This document shows positions 21,695 through 30,698 of a DNA stretch of 42,867 nt, one piece after another. Each line of letters begins with the position of its first letter. Within the stretch, counting starts at the first letter, position 1. The stretch comes from Candidatus Berkelbacteria bacterium (GTDB taxonomy: Bacteria; Patescibacteriota; UBA1384; JAGVHQ01), in contig JAGVHQ010000049.1 of the NCBI GenBank assembly GCA_020056565.1, forward strand, positions 1 to 42,867, in the 5' to 3' direction. The notes below the pieces were generated by a model. It worked only from the letters and a program-made list of their open reading frames with translations, did no database searches and was not told where the DNA came from. Position numbers and translations under genes: made by a program.

Positions 21695-21725
21695 AAAAAA
21701 GCCCCTCTGCCTTGCGGCGAGGGGC
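21695..21725 (-). terminator. Terminator after the L,D-transpeptidase gene
   Basis: On the minus strand GCCCCT/AGGGGC with loop CGCCGCAAGGC, then TTTTTT (21695-21700). Confidence 0.85.
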
Positions 21726-21783
21726 ACGTACAGTGCCTGAACCCAAATGGCTCAGATTTCAGGTGGTGTTTGGGATACAAACC

Positions 21784-22668
21784 CTATGGGTGGTCGACGA
21801 CCCAGGTAGGAACGCGCTGGGGAAGCGCGAACCGGATCAGGCTCAAGAGTGTCTTCTGCTCGCTTTGATGGCCTCGAATGCAGCCAAGTGAGGCTTCTTT
21901 GCCTAACTTGCCGTAGTTTCCGGTCGGTGTGCCGTGTAAGCCGTAGACGTTGCTCGGTTCCAAAGCGACGAACTGGTACATCATAGAGCCGTGCTCTTGT
22001 GATTTGACAGTTCCCTCGTACGAGGCCGGCGTGAGCCATCCAGCTTCATATAGTTTGCCGTTGCGAGCCTTGATCATTGCACCCGGATAAATGAGGGGGG
22101 TTTCATGTCCCTTCTTTCCGGTTGAAACAACCCAGCTCCAGATTGGCTGGCGAGTTGCGTCGAGCACAAATCCCCGCTGATGCGTGCGGCAGACCACAAC
22201 CGCGCGTTCGTATTCACGCAATTCTCCATCGTCGTTGTGCCATTTGACGGCCTTCTCAATGCAGCCGGGCTGAAAAGAGAAGTTACCGATCCGCATGGCA
22301 CCCAGGAGCTTTCCGTCTGAGCCAAAGTGTTTGGCCCAGAGCGTCGTAGCGGTGCAGTCGAGCCACGGGACTGGCACAGACTGCTTGAAAAGCGCACCGG
22401 TATCCGGGTCGGATTGCGGTGTTCCCCGGAACAGCACCTGCGTTTTGCGCTGCACGTTCCAGGCGCCGTTTGTTCCAAACTGGCATGGCGTCTCGAATGA
22501 GGCGACAACAATGATCGTCTGCGTCCCCTCGGGAGGAGCCAGCTTGAGTGCGATCGGCTCGCCTTCGACGAGCCGGCCGGAAAGGATTTGCGTCTCGTCC
22601 TGTGACGAGATGAAGTTGGAAAAGAGCAGCGGCCCGAAAGCCGCCAGAAGTGCCAGTGTCGTACGCAT
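21784..22668 (-). CDS. Secreted L,D-transpeptidase-like protein (YkuD family)
   Basis: A 294-residue protein with signal sequence MRTTLALLAAFGPLLFSNFISS. A middle region carries four cysteines. The C-terminal catalytic domain has VYGLHGTPTGNYGKLGKEASLGCIRG, matching the family pattern His-Gly-x...Ser-x-Gly-Cys-x-Arg, with the Cys as nucleophile. Family members form 3-3 crosslinks or attach proteins in peptidoglycan. The start is supported by a GGGGG-containing site. The promoter at 22758-22786 leaves a ~85-nt leader with two hairpins (GTACC/GGGTATAC type and CCCCGA/TCGGGG), so control at the leader is possible. Confidence 0.8.
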   Translation of the reverse strand: MRTTLALLAAFGPLLFSNFISSQDETQILSGRLVEGEPIALKLAPPEGTQTIIVVASFETPCQFGTNGAWNVQRKTQVLFRGTPQSDPDTGALFKQSVPVPWLDCTATTLWAKHFGSDGKLLGAMRIGNFSFQPGCIEKAVKWHNDDGELREYERAVVVCRTHQRGFVLDATRQPIWSWVVSTGKKGHETPLIYPGAMIKARNGKLYEAGWLTPASYEGTVKSQEHGSMMYQFVALEPSNVYGLHGTPTGNYGKLGKEASLGCIRGHQSEQKTLLSLIRFALPQRVPTWVVDHP

Positions 22669-22757
22669 TTTCTGCGCCCCCTTTTACCCCGACTTCGCTC
22701 ATGCGAACATCGGGGATCGTCCGTGATTTCGTATACCCCTAAAGGTACACGACAGCA

Positions 22758-22786
22758 AGCATACGCGCTTTTACCGCTTGTGTCAA
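22758..22786 (-). promoter_or_regulatory. Promoter of the L,D-transpeptidase gene
   Basis: TTGACA (22781-22786) and TATGCT (22758-22763) on the minus strand, 17 nt apart: one of the best promoter matches in the window. Confidence 0.75.
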
Positions 22787-22802
22787 CCTCGTTAGCTGAC
22801 AA

Positions 22803-22915
22803 ATTTTCAATTTACAATTTCTAATTTTCATTAAATGTTCAATGTTTCAATGTTTGAAAATTAATGGATTGAGAATTAATTGAAAATTGTAAAATTGAGA
22901 ACTTAAAATTAATCC
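22803..22915. repeat. AT-rich inverted repeat
   Basis: Left half words such as TTTTCAATTTACAATTTC face GAAAATTGTAAAATTGA on the right, giving an imperfect ~45-bp inverted repeat with many TTGAAAATT units between hisS and the L,D-transpeptidase promoter. Similar AT-rich words are, in my experience, common between genes in Patescibacteria. No coding potential. Confidence 0.55.
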
Positions 22916-22955
22916 GTCGAGATCAAATAACCCGCGAGATAGAGAGCGTACCCGA

Positions 22956-24278
22956 TTATTTTTGCGAAAGGCGTTTGCGGATGGTTTCTAAGATTGCGCT
23001 CTGCGCAACGGTTTCTTGACTGCCGTCATCCATTTCGCGCACGATTGCGGTCGCGTCAAACGCTTCCCGCTGCCCGATGATCAGGGAAATAGGGGCTTTC
23101 GAGCGATCGGCTGAGCGTAATTGTGCTTTGAGCGATCCTTTAGTCATGCCCGAAGAAACCTGAATATCGTTCTTCGTCAGGGTACGCGCGACTCGCAGTG
23201 CGGCCTTGCGTGCCCCTTCTGAAAGTTGAATCAGGAATACCTGGGGGGTTAAAGGTTGCACGGAAGGCATCTTTTTCGTTTTAATGAGCTCCACAACCCG
23301 TTCCACCCCAATCGCGAATCCACTGGCGGGAGTGGGTCTTCCGCCGTACTCCTCGATCAAGGTGTCGTAGCGCCCTCCGCCCAAAAGTGAGGATTGGCGC
23401 GCTTCATCATTTAAGGCGCCGATTTCAAATACGGTACGGGTGTAATAATCGAGGCCGCGCACTAAACGTTGCGAAAGTTCATAAGGGAGGCCGAGCTCAT
23501 CAAGATATTCGAGCGTCATGCGAAAATGGGCGCGACAATCCTCGCATAAAAGGTCAATCAGCTCTGGCGCGCTTTCCGCTATTTTTCGGCACGAATCTTG
23601 CTTGCAGTCCAGAATCCGTAAAGGATTGGTTTTCAAGCGTTCTTGACAATCTTCACATAAGGCATCGGCGTGTTTTTCAAAATGCGCCGCGAGCTGTTTG
23701 CGAATGCGGGGGCGGCAGGCCTTGTCGCCCACCGAATTGACCGAAATCACAAGCTGCTCCCCCAACCCTAATTTTTCGAGTGTTTGCCACCCTACAAGCA
23801 TCGTCAGCGCGTCAATTGAGGCATCGCCTTCCCCGATAATTTCCACGCCGGCTTGCCAGAATTGGCGGTAGCGGCCGGCTTGGGGGCGTTCATAGCGAAA
23901 CATTGGCCCGATGTAGGAGAGTTTTACTGGTTGGGGCCAGGTGTGCATCCCATGTTCAATGTACGCTCGGACAACCGAAGCAGTTGCCTCCGGGCGTAAG
24001 ACAAGTTCCCCTTTTTCATCATCGGTTCCCTTGGTGCGGGCCTGCCTCGGTGAGTCTGCGAGACGGGAAACAGCAAACATCTGTTTGGTGACAATGTCGG
24101 AACCTTCCCCAATCGCGCGCGCAAACAACCCCGCTTCTTCCACAAGCGGGGTTTCGATCTGTTCAAACCCGAAAGCGCGCGCAGTCACGCGAAATGCTTG
24201 AAAAACGCGTTCAAAAAACACCTGCTGGCGGGGCAGAATATCGGTCATGCCGCGGACAGTTTGAATCTTTTTGGGCAT
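22956..24278 (-). CDS. hisS: Histidyl-tRNA synthetase
   Basis: A 440-residue class II synthetase that charges tRNA-His. Seen: RGMTDILP at the N-terminus, KGELVLRPEATASVVRAYIEHG (motif 2), GLDYYTRTVFEIG (histidine-binding region), LLGGGRYDTLIEEYGG and GFAIGVERV (motif 3), then the anticodon-binding domain. An insertion with six cysteines (CEDC, CKQDSC, CEDC) may hold zinc, as in some bacterial HisRS. The ATG at 24278 overlaps the clpC stop (TGATG); a GTG at 24281 is possible. It is the last gene of the nusA-clpC-hisS operon. Confidence 0.96.
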   Translation of the reverse strand: MPKKIQTVRGMTDILPRQQVFFERVFQAFRVTARAFGFEQIETPLVEEAGLFARAIGEGSDIVTKQMFAVSRLADSPRQARTKGTDDEKGELVLRPEATASVVRAYIEHGMHTWPQPVKLSYIGPMFRYERPQAGRYRQFWQAGVEIIGEGDASIDALTMLVGWQTLEKLGLGEQLVISVNSVGDKACRPRIRKQLAAHFEKHADALCEDCQERLKTNPLRILDCKQDSCRKIAESAPELIDLLCEDCRAHFRMTLEYLDELGLPYELSQRLVRGLDYYTRTVFEIGALNDEARQSSLLGGGRYDTLIEEYGGRPTPASGFAIGVERVVELIKTKKMPSVQPLTPQVFLIQLSEGARKAALRVARTLTKNDIQVSSGMTKGSLKAQLRSADRSKAPISLIIGQREAFDATAIVREMDDGSQETVAQSAILETIRKRLSQK

Positions 24279-26824
24279 CACTTTCTCGAGGCCGTTCGTT
24301 TTACGCTGCGGCGTTTTACCTGAGCGATAACTTTTTCACGAAGGTACTCAAGCGTGACCGTCAGATGAGTTGGATCGGCTTCGCTCAGCAGTGTTTCCGA
24401 AAGAGGGTTTTCTACTAATTCCATAATCGCGCGCCGCACGGGCCGGGCGCCGAATTCAGGGTCAAGACTGCTTTTCGTGATTGCGGCCTTCAGCCGAGGG
24501 GTAATGATCAGTCGCACCCCCTGCAGCTTGGCGCGCTCTTCGACTTCCCGCAGGTGCGCTGAGACGATCGTGCGAATGTGAGATTCGCGCAAAGGGCGGA
24601 ACACGATCACTTGGTCAAGGCGGTTTAAGAATTCGGCGCGGAGCATCTCGCGCACATCGGCGATGATCCGTTCTTTCAGTTCTTCAAACTGGTGTTCGGC
24701 GTGTTCGCGCTCGCGATCGGTTTCGGCGGAAAAGCCGATTACCGCAGCGCGGGTAAGGTCGGACACGCCAATGTTTGAGGTAAGGATGATAATTGCGTTG
24801 CGAAAACTCACCTTTCGGCCTTTGGCGTCGGTTAAGTACCCGTCTTCGAGTACCTGCAGAAGCAGGTTAAAGACTTCGGGGTGCGCTTTTTCGATTTCAT
24901 CCAAAAGCACCACGGAATAGGGCGAACGGCGCAAGGCCTCGGTCAACTTGCCGGATTCTTCATACCCGACATATCCGGGCGGCGCGCCCACCAGCCGTGA
25001 TGTGGCGTGGCGCTCCATGAACTCCGACATGTCGATTTTAATGAGCGCGTCCTCACGCCCAAAAACCTCGCGGGCCAAAACGCGTGCCAGCTCTGTTTTG
25101 CCGACTCCCGTGGGACCGAGAAACAAAAACGAACCAAGTGGCCGATTGGGCGAAGAAAGGCCGGTTTTGGAACGGCGCATTGCCGCCGCCACGAGCTTAG
25201 TCGCCTCTTCTTGGCCAACGATATATTCACGCAAATTACGCTCTAAGTTGAGCAGCTTGACACGGTCTTCTTTTAGCAGAGCATCCAACGGAATCCCACT
25301 CCATTGCGATACAATCGCGGCGACATCTTTTTCGGTAATGACTTCTTTTTTGCGGCGCGCTTGGCTGGACTCTTTTGCGCGTTGAATTGATTGGACAAGC
25401 AGGCGTTCTTGGTCGCGCAAGGCCGCCGCTTCTTCAAAATTCTGGGCCGCAATTTGGTCGGCTTTTTGGCGTGAAACGCGATTGCGCTCCTCGATCAGGC
25501 GCGCGAGTTTAAAGTGGCGGACGCGCTGGTCCTGCTCCCCTTCGGCCTGGATTGTGCGAGCGGCCGCGGCCTCATCAATCAGGTCAATCGCTTTGTCCGG
25601 CAAGAAGCGGTCGGCAATGTAGCGGCTGGAAAGCTCGGCCGCCGCTCTCAACGCGGAGCGTGTAATTTTGACTTTGTGGTGGGCTTCGTAACGGTCGTTC
25701 ACCCCCAGGAGCATTTGGTATGTCTCTTCGATGGTCGGTTCTTTGACGAGTACGGTTTGCAATCGGCGCTCCAGTGCGGCATCTTTTTCAATGTATTTAC
25801 GATATTCGTCCAGTGTCGTGGCGCCCACGAGGCGGATTTTGCCTTTGGCAAGCGCCGGTTTCAAGATATTGGCGATATCAAGCGAGCCCTCGGCCGAACC
25901 AGCCCCAACCACCATGTGCAGTTCATCCACGAATAAGATTACGTCGTCGGTTTTCTCGAGCTCTTGAATCAGTTTTTTGGCGCGTTCTTCAAATTGCCCA
26001 CGGTACATCGTGCCCGCAACTAAAAGCGCCAAGTCGAGCGATAACACGCGTTTGTCTGAGAGCGCGATGGGGGCCTGGCCTTTGCTGATTCGTTCCGCCA
26101 GCCCTTCGGCAATTGCGGTTTTCCCCACCCCTGGTTCACCGATTAAAACCGGATTATTTTTTGTACGACGGGAGAGGATTTGCAGGCAACGCTGAATCTC
26201 GAGTTCGCGGCCGATCACCGGGTCGAGTTTGCCTTCGCGGGCACGCTTTGTGAGGTCAACCGTAAAGTAATTCAAGGCAGGTGTGGTACCGCGTTTGGTG
26301 CTGCGCTCGGTCGCGCCGGTGAGGGCTGCTTCCGGAGCGGGGCGGTTGATGGTGCGCGCTTGCTCTTCGATTGCTTCATCCAGTTGAGCCACCTGCTGAA
26401 ATATCCGTTCCAGGTGTTTTGCGACGGCCTGCGGATCAACCCCGATCCGCTGGAGCGCCAAAAATCCAAACGATTGCGAGTCAGTCGCGATGACGTATAA
26501 GAGGTGTTCGGGGTCGACGCTTTGGTGCGAAAACTCGGCTGCCAGAACGACCGCTTCTTTCAAAACGCGTTTGGCTTCCTCGCTGATACCCGGAAACACG
26601 GCCGTGTGGTCGTGCTCTTGTAAGCTCACAACTAGGCGGAGTTGGTCCAGGTTGGCGACGTGCTCTTTGAGCACTTCATACGAAAGCGTCCCCGGGTTAA
26701 GTGCCAACGCCAGTAAGACATGGTGCGAACCCACAGGCGAACGCATCCCCTCCGAAATCTTTTGAGATGCTTCGAGGATTTTTTTGGTAAGCGATGAAAA
26801 TCGGTCGAATGAGGCGTTATCCAC
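24278..26824 (-). CDS. clpC: ClpC-type AAA+ protease ATPase
   Basis: An 848-residue class I Clp unfoldase. N-terminal Clp-N repeats (residues 1-150; [14 protein letters not shown] and [11 protein letters not shown]); first AAA+ module with [13 protein letters not shown] and [15 protein letters not shown]; a middle coiled coil with UVR-like [16 protein letters not shown]; second module with [11 protein letters not shown] and [15 protein letters not shown]-terminal Clp D2 small domain. It feeds substrates to ClpP. The start is GTG at 26824 with GGAGG just upstream, 9 nt after the nusA stop. Complete and ordinary. Confidence 0.95.
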   Translation of the reverse strand: MDNASFDRFSSLTKKILEASQKISEGMRSPVGSHHVLLALALNPGTLSYEVLKEHVANLDQLRLVVSLQEHDHTAVFPGISEEAKRVLKEAVVLAAEFSHQSVDPEHLLYVIATDSQSFGFLALQRIGVDPQAVAKHLERIFQQVAQLDEAIEEQARTINRPAPEAALTGATERSTKRGTTPALNYFTVDLTKRAREGKLDPVIGRELEIQRCLQILSRRTKNNPVLIGEPGVGKTAIAEGLAERISKGQAPIALSDKRVLSLDLALLVAGTMYRGQFEERAKKLIQELEKTDDVILFVDELHMVVGAGSAEGSLDIANILKPALAKGKIRLVGATTLDEYRKYIEKDAALERRLQTVLVKEPTIEETYQMLLGVNDRYEAHHKVKITRSALRAAAELSSRYIADRFLPDKAIDLIDEAAAARTIQAEGEQDQRVRHFKLARLIEERNRVSRQKADQIAAQNFEEAAALRDQERLLVQSIQRAKESSQARRKKEVITEKDVAAIVSQWSGIPLDALLKEDRVKLLNLERNLREYIVGQEEATKLVAAAMRRSKTGLSSPNRPLGSFLFLGPTGVGKTELARVLAREVFGREDALIKIDMSEFMERHATSRLVGAPPGYVGYEESGKLTEALRRSPYSVVLLDEIEKAHPEVFNLLLQVLEDGYLTDAKGRKVSFRNAIIILTSNIGVSDLTRAAVIGFSAETDREREHAEHQFEELKERIIADVREMLRAEFLNRLDQVIVFRPLRESHIRTIVSAHLREVEERAKLQGVRLIITPRLKAAITKSSLDPEFGARPVRRAIMELVENPLSETLLSEADPTHLTVTLEYLREKVIAQVKRRSVKRTASRK

Positions 26825-26833
26825 GTTCCTCCG

Positions 26834-28141
26834 TCATTCTTCCTTTTTTGATTGGGGGGTAGACTTTTCTTCTACGCTGTTTTCCGTTCTCGGTTCTATG
26901 TTCTCAGTTCTCAGTTCTTCCTCCGGGGTTTCGGGGACTTGGGCAATCGGGGGCGGGGGTGTTTCGTCGATCGGTTGCTCTTGTGCGACAGATTCAACGG
27001 GTTCTGGTGTTGTTTCTTCTGGCTCACTGGATACTTCTTTTACCTTCTCTTGCTTAGTGTCTGCTTTGTTCTTTTCATCTTTTCTGCCGCGCGTGTCTTC
27101 ACCACCTTCGCGCACAATGTCCAAACCCCAACCAGTCATCTTCGAGGCCAGCCGTACGTTCTGGCCGCCCTTGCCGATTGCCAGTGACAACTGGTCTTCA
27201 CCGACGTGCACGCGCGCGCGGCGTTCTTTCAAATCAAGTTCGATTTTATCGACTTTCGCGGGCGAGAGTGAATTAGTGATGAACTTTTTGATGTCGTCAT
27301 CCCACAAGACGATGTCGATTTTTTCTTCAGAGAGTTCGCTTAAGACGGCCTGTACCCGCGTACCGCGCTGCCCGACGCAAGAGCCGACTGGGTCAAGACC
27401 CATTTGCAGGGCCTGAACCGCCATTTTGGTGCGGCTGCCGGCCTCGCGCGCGATCGCTTTTGTAACTACCGTGCCTGCCGCGATTTCCGGAACTTCCAAC
27501 ATAAAGAGGCCTGCCACAAGGTTGGGGTGGGCGCGCGAAACCACGATCCGCGGCCCGCGGCCGGTTTCTTCAACTGAGGTGACGAACACTTTGAGGCGCT
27601 GGCCGGTGAAGTGGCGCTCTGAGGGGATGCGCTCTGGCGGGGGCATAATCGCGTTAATTTTACCGAGGTTCAATGTAACCGTATCCCCTTCCACCTGTTG
27701 GACAACGCCGTTTACAACCTGGTTTTCTTTAGTTTTGAATTCTTCATAGAGCATCTGGCGCTCCGCTTCCCGCAGACGTTGGATTACAACTTGCTTGGCG
27801 GTTTGAGCAGCGATTCGGCCAAAATCTTTGTGATACTCTAATTCGATTTCAACGGTCTCCCCCACCTTGGCTTTTTTGTTGATTTTTTTGGCGTCCGCTA
27901 AAAGCTTCTGGTGGTTTTCGTCTTCGAATTCTTCTTTGGGGACAATCGTGAATACCTGATAAATCTGAGCGTCATCAGTTGATTCCCCGATTTGCGCGCG
28001 CAGGTTCTGGTGTGGATTGCCATATTCCTTGCGGTACGCGGCGGCAATTGCCGCTTCCACGGTTTCGAGCACGGCTTCTTTGGTGAGCCCTTTTTCATCG
28101 GCAATTTGTTCGATCGCGGCTAGAAATGGTGATTGAGACAT
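26834..28141 (-). CDS. nusA: Transcription termination/antitermination factor NusA
   Basis: A 435-residue protein: N-terminal RNA-polymerase-binding domain (SPFLAAIEQIADEKGLTKEAVLETVEAAIAAAYRKEYG), S1 domain (NGVVQQVEGDTVTLNLGKINAIMPPPERIP) and KH domains (MGLDPVGSCVGQRGTRVQAV and LSLAIGKGGQNVRLASKM). It pauses and releases RNA polymerase. The last ~85 residues are an acidic, Pro/Glu-rich tail. Its DNA from about 26876 to 26925 is built of TTCTCAGTTC-type units (encoding EELRTENIEPRTENS), probably an in-frame intergenic repeat. AAAGGA lies 5 nt before the ATG. It heads the nusA-clpC-hisS operon. Confidence 0.95.
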   Translation of the reverse strand: MSQSPFLAAIEQIADEKGLTKEAVLETVEAAIAAAYRKEYGNPHQNLRAQIGESTDDAQIYQVFTIVPKEEFEDENHQKLLADAKKINKKAKVGETVEIELEYHKDFGRIAAQTAKQVVIQRLREAERQMLYEEFKTKENQVVNGVVQQVEGDTVTLNLGKINAIMPPPERIPSERHFTGQRLKVFVTSVEETGRGPRIVVSRAHPNLVAGLFMLEVPEIAAGTVVTKAIAREAGSRTKMAVQALQMGLDPVGSCVGQRGTRVQAVLSELSEEKIDIVLWDDDIKKFITNSLSPAKVDKIELDLKERRARVHVGEDQLSLAIGKGGQNVRLASKMTGWGLDIVREGGEDTRGRKDEKNKADTKQEKVKEVSSEPEETTPEPVESVAQEQPIDETPPPPIAQVPETPEEELRTENIEPRTENSVEEKSTPQSKKEE

Positions 28142-28200
28142 AGATTCCTTTAGTTCGAGCGAAGTGAGAACTTCGCAACTTTCATTTTTGTGACGATCTC

Positions 28201-28257
28201 ATTATAGTCGACTTTTAAGTTGTGTGGGAAAAAAAGAACAGGCTATTCATAGCCTGT
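28201..28257 (-). promoter_or_regulatory. nusA promoter -10 and upstream terminator
   Basis: On the minus strand TATAAT (28201-28206) lies about 60 nt before the nusA ATG; its -35 is weak. Upstream, ACAGGCTA (28238-28245) with TAGCCTGT (28250-28257) and a T-run (28228-28237) form a strong terminator that insulates nusA from the gene at 28378. Confidence 0.6.
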
Positions 28258-28321
28258 CAGTTTTCATACTGTACCAGAACCAAAATGGCGTGTAAAGCAT
28301 TTGGTAGCATAATGTCACAAT

Positions 28322-28353
28322 AGAAAACGGAAGAAGTTTGCTGTCCTTCTTCC
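28322..28353 (-). terminator. Terminator after the unknown gene at 28378
   Basis: On the minus strand GGAAGAAG (28346-28353) and CTTCTTCC (28329-28336) with a 9-nt loop, then GTTTTCTA. A second terminator lies at 28228-28257. Confidence 0.7.
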
Positions 28354-28377
28354 GCATAACCCTTGAGGGTTGCTCAT

Positions 28378-28863
28378 TCAGGCCGGGGCCTTTTCGCCGA
28401 ATACGATGGCGTTGAACTCGTCCTTGATGGACGTGGGCTTGATGTCGTGTACGGCGAAGTAAGTCGAGATATAGCACCTCGGGGAGTTCACGGGTACAAT
28501 TTCCGTGACCTCCGTGGTCCATCCCAATCCTTCGCTGTAGACGAACGGTTCGCCCACCTGAAGTGCGAGCGCGCTGAGCGCCCCCTCCCCAAAGGTGTAA
28601 ACCTCGGCGCCGTCACCTTTACCCGCGTTTGCGCGTGCGTTTGTGAGCACGAAATCCTCGCCCCGTGTCCCGAATTCGGTCTGGGGGCGGTGGATGTGGT
28701 AGATGTTCCTGCGGGTCCGGAAATAGACCTCGCTGAAAGAGTCGCCGCCCATCATCGCATGAGGAGCTGCTATGTTATGCAACCCGAACTCATGCCCTTG
28801 ATCCGTATATGAATGGGCCAGATGCCGCCCATCCACGCTGACGAATGCGAAATTCTTGTTCAT
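28378..28863 (-). CDS. Unrecognised soluble protein
   Basis: A 161-residue protein from the ATG at 28863 (GGGGAAGAG upstream). No signal peptide or membrane segment. It begins FAFVSVDGRHLAHSYTDQGHEFGLHNIAAPHAMMGGDSFSEVYFRTRRNIYHIHR and has seven or more histidines in its N-terminal half, suggesting a metal or nucleotide site, then mostly beta-like segments. I do not recognise a family. It has a strong promoter and two terminators, so it is a well-defined single-gene unit and probably well expressed. Confidence 0.65.
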   Translation of the reverse strand: MNKNFAFVSVDGRHLAHSYTDQGHEFGLHNIAAPHAMMGGDSFSEVYFRTRRNIYHIHRPQTEFGTRGEDFVLTNARANAGKGDGAEVYTFGEGALSALALQVGEPFVYSEGLGWTTEVTEIVPVNSPRCYISTYFAVHDIKPTSIKDEFNAIVFGEKAPA

Positions 28864-28899
28864 GATCTCTTCCCCTTCCATCCGATTGATGGTTTTGCT

Positions 28900-28928
28900 A
28901 CTTTAGCATATTTCTTGGCTAATGTCAA
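28900..28928 (-). promoter_or_regulatory. Promoter of the unknown gene
   Basis: TTGACA (28923-28928) and TAAAGT (28900-28905), spacer 17 nt, on the minus strand. Confidence 0.7.
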
Positions 28929-29024
28929 GAAACCAGGGAGTGAACGATTTCCAATTGTCCGGATTGTAAGGTTCAATAGAAATACGGCTAGAAAAGTTAC
29001 AATAAAGGTATATACTTTCTCAAT

Positions 29025-30017
29025 ATGAGCATGAGAACAATTATCCCGCCAAAACTTAAATCAGGCGATGTCGTGCGCGTGGTGGCGCCTTCAAGATCAC
29101 TTAAGATTCTTTCTAAAGAAATTTGCGAGTTGGCAAACGAACGGTTGCGCGCGCTGGGGCTTACGGTGGAGTTTGGAGAGCACGCTCGGGAGTGCGACGC
29201 GCTTAACTCAAGCTCGGTTGAAGCGCGCGTTGCCGATTTGCACGCCGCTTTTTCTGACACTAAGGTAAAAGCGATTTTAACCGTAATCGGCGGATTCAAC
29301 TCAAACCAACTTCTATCGCACCTCGATTACGATTTAATCCGTGCCAACCCAAAAATCCTGTGTGGGTACTCTGATATTACTGCGCTTGAGAACGCAATCT
29401 TTGCCAAGACCGGCCTGGTCACCTATTCCGGTTTGTTTTATTCCACCTTTGGGCGTCGTAAAGATTTTGAATACTGCCCGGAGTACTTCCAGAAGTGTCT
29501 TTTTTCCGATGCACTATTTGCTGTTGAACCCTCCAAAGAATGGAGCGATGACGAATGGTGGCTTGATCAGCAGAATCGGGAGTTTATTGACAACCCTGGA
29601 TGGACGGTCGTCAACACAGGTGAAGCACAGGGAATAATTGTGGGTGGCAACTTGTGCACTTTCAATCTGTTGCAAGGTACGCCCTATTTTCCGGATTTGA
29701 CCGATTCGATTTTGTTTTTGGAGGACGATGAAGAAAGCCAGCATCACCATTTTGACCGCGATTTACAGTCGCTTACACACCTGCCGCAATTCAAAGGAGT
29801 GCGGGGTTTAGTGCTCGGCCGGTTCCAAAAAGTAAGCGGGATGACAGACGAAAAGATATATTCAATGATTCAGACAAAACCGGAATTACGCAATCTGCCC
29901 GTGATCGCCAATGTTGATTTTGGCCACACCGAACCTCTGATTACTTTTCCGATTGGCGGGCAGGTAAAAATTATTGCTGATAAGAGTTCTCCGAAAATTA
30001 CAATAACGGAGCATTGA
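29025..30017 (+). CDS. LD-carboxypeptidase/MccF-like serine peptidase (S66)
   Basis: A 330-residue cytoplasmic protein. The S66 fold is visible: SGDVVRVVAPSRSL at the N-terminus, AILTVIGGFNSNQLL, the nucleophile Ser in CGYSDITAL (about residue 115), GIIVGGNLCTFNLLQGTPYFPD, ILFLEDDEE with the catalytic Glu, and NVDFGHTEP with the His. Family members are LdcA (murein recycling, removes D-Ala from tetrapeptide) or MccF (microcin C7 immunity). The VGGNL and FLEDDEE forms resemble MccF-like proteins. TATACT is 8 nt before the ATG, so the transcript has almost no leader. An alternative start exists two codons later. Confidence 0.85.
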   Translation: MSMRTIIPPKLKSGDVVRVVAPSRSLKILSKEICELANERLRALGLTVEFGEHARECDALNSSSVEARVADLHAAFSDTKVKAILTVIGGFNSNQLLSHLDYDLIRANPKILCGYSDITALENAIFAKTGLVTYSGLFYSTFGRRKDFEYCPEYFQKCLFSDALFAVEPSKEWSDDEWWLDQQNREFIDNPGWTVVNTGEAQGIIVGGNLCTFNLLQGTPYFPDLTDSILFLEDDEESQHHHFDRDLQSLTHLPQFKGVRGLVLGRFQKVSGMTDEKIYSMIQTKPELRNLPVIANVDFGHTEPLITFPIGGQVKIIADKSSPKITITEH

Positions 30018-30049
30018 GAGGATAGTGATTTTCCAGTACTGTTAGTGCG

Positions 30050-30622
30050 ATGAATCCGAAAGCTACTGTAATCGTAATTCACGGCTATCAAGGCCATCCA
30101 GACACGGGTTGGAAGCTGTGGCTTAAACAAGAGCTGGAAAAGTTAGGTGTGCAGACTTTTTTGCCACCAATGCCTACTCCGAACACTCCCAAAGAAGATG
30201 AGTGGGTTGCAACGATCGCAGAGCAGGTGAAGAACGCATCCGAGCCGATCATCTTGGTTGGACATAGTTTGGGCGGTTCAGCCCTCCTGCGGTATTTAGA
30301 ACACGAGCCCGAAAAAAAGATTAAAGGCGCCATTTTTGTGGCAGCCGCAGTTGATTTTACAACTCACGCAGATTATCCTGACATAGCGCTATTCCTGGAG
30401 CAGCCGATTGATTTTAATGCGATTAAAAAACACTCCGTACAATTTTTAGTTATTAATTCAACAAACGACGATGCTATCGCTCCTCTTGAGGGAGAAATAC
30501 TTGCCAAAGAACTAAATTGTCGCCGGTTACTGCTACATAACCGCGGGCACTTTAGCGCCTCAGAGGGAACGACTGAAATTCCTGAACTCCTGAAAGAAAT
30601 TAGAGAACTTCTGTTTGTATAA
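30050..30622 (+). CDS. RBBP9/YdeN-like alpha/beta serine hydrolase
   Basis: A 190-residue protein with a compact alpha/beta-hydrolase fold. ATVIVIHGYQGHPDTGW at the N-terminus, the nucleophile in ILVGHSLGGSALLRYL (near residue 73), an Asp in FLVINSTNDDAIAP and a His in LLLHNRGHFSASEGTTEIPEL give a complete catalytic triad. Homologues are esterase-like with poorly known substrates. It follows the S66 gene by 32 nt on the same strand and probably shares its transcript. No other operon clue. Confidence 0.8.
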   Translation: MNPKATVIVIHGYQGHPDTGWKLWLKQELEKLGVQTFLPPMPTPNTPKEDEWVATIAEQVKNASEPIILVGHSLGGSALLRYLEHEPEKKIKGAIFVAAAVDFTTHADYPDIALFLEQPIDFNAIKKHSVQFLVINSTNDDAIAPLEGEILAKELNCRRLLLHNRGHFSASEGTTEIPELLKEIRELLFV

Positions 30623-30665
30623 AAAAACGGTTCCTGCGACTCCCTTGTGAGGAGAGCAGGAACCG
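30621..30665 (-). terminator. Terminator between convergent genes
   Basis: CGGTTCCTGC (30628-30637) and GCAGGAACCG (30656-30665) form a 10-bp stem. On the minus strand a run of seven T (30621-30627) follows, terminating the acyl-CoA dehydrogenase gene; it may also stop the plus-strand transcript. Confidence 0.85.
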
Positions 30666-30698
30666 ATCATTGAGGTTTCGATAGACCCCGATTGGGCT

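Noticed and set aside
21603-21700. Purine or PRPP riboswitch in front of purL
   Set aside because: Only a simple hairpin is seen; conserved bases of those classes are missing.
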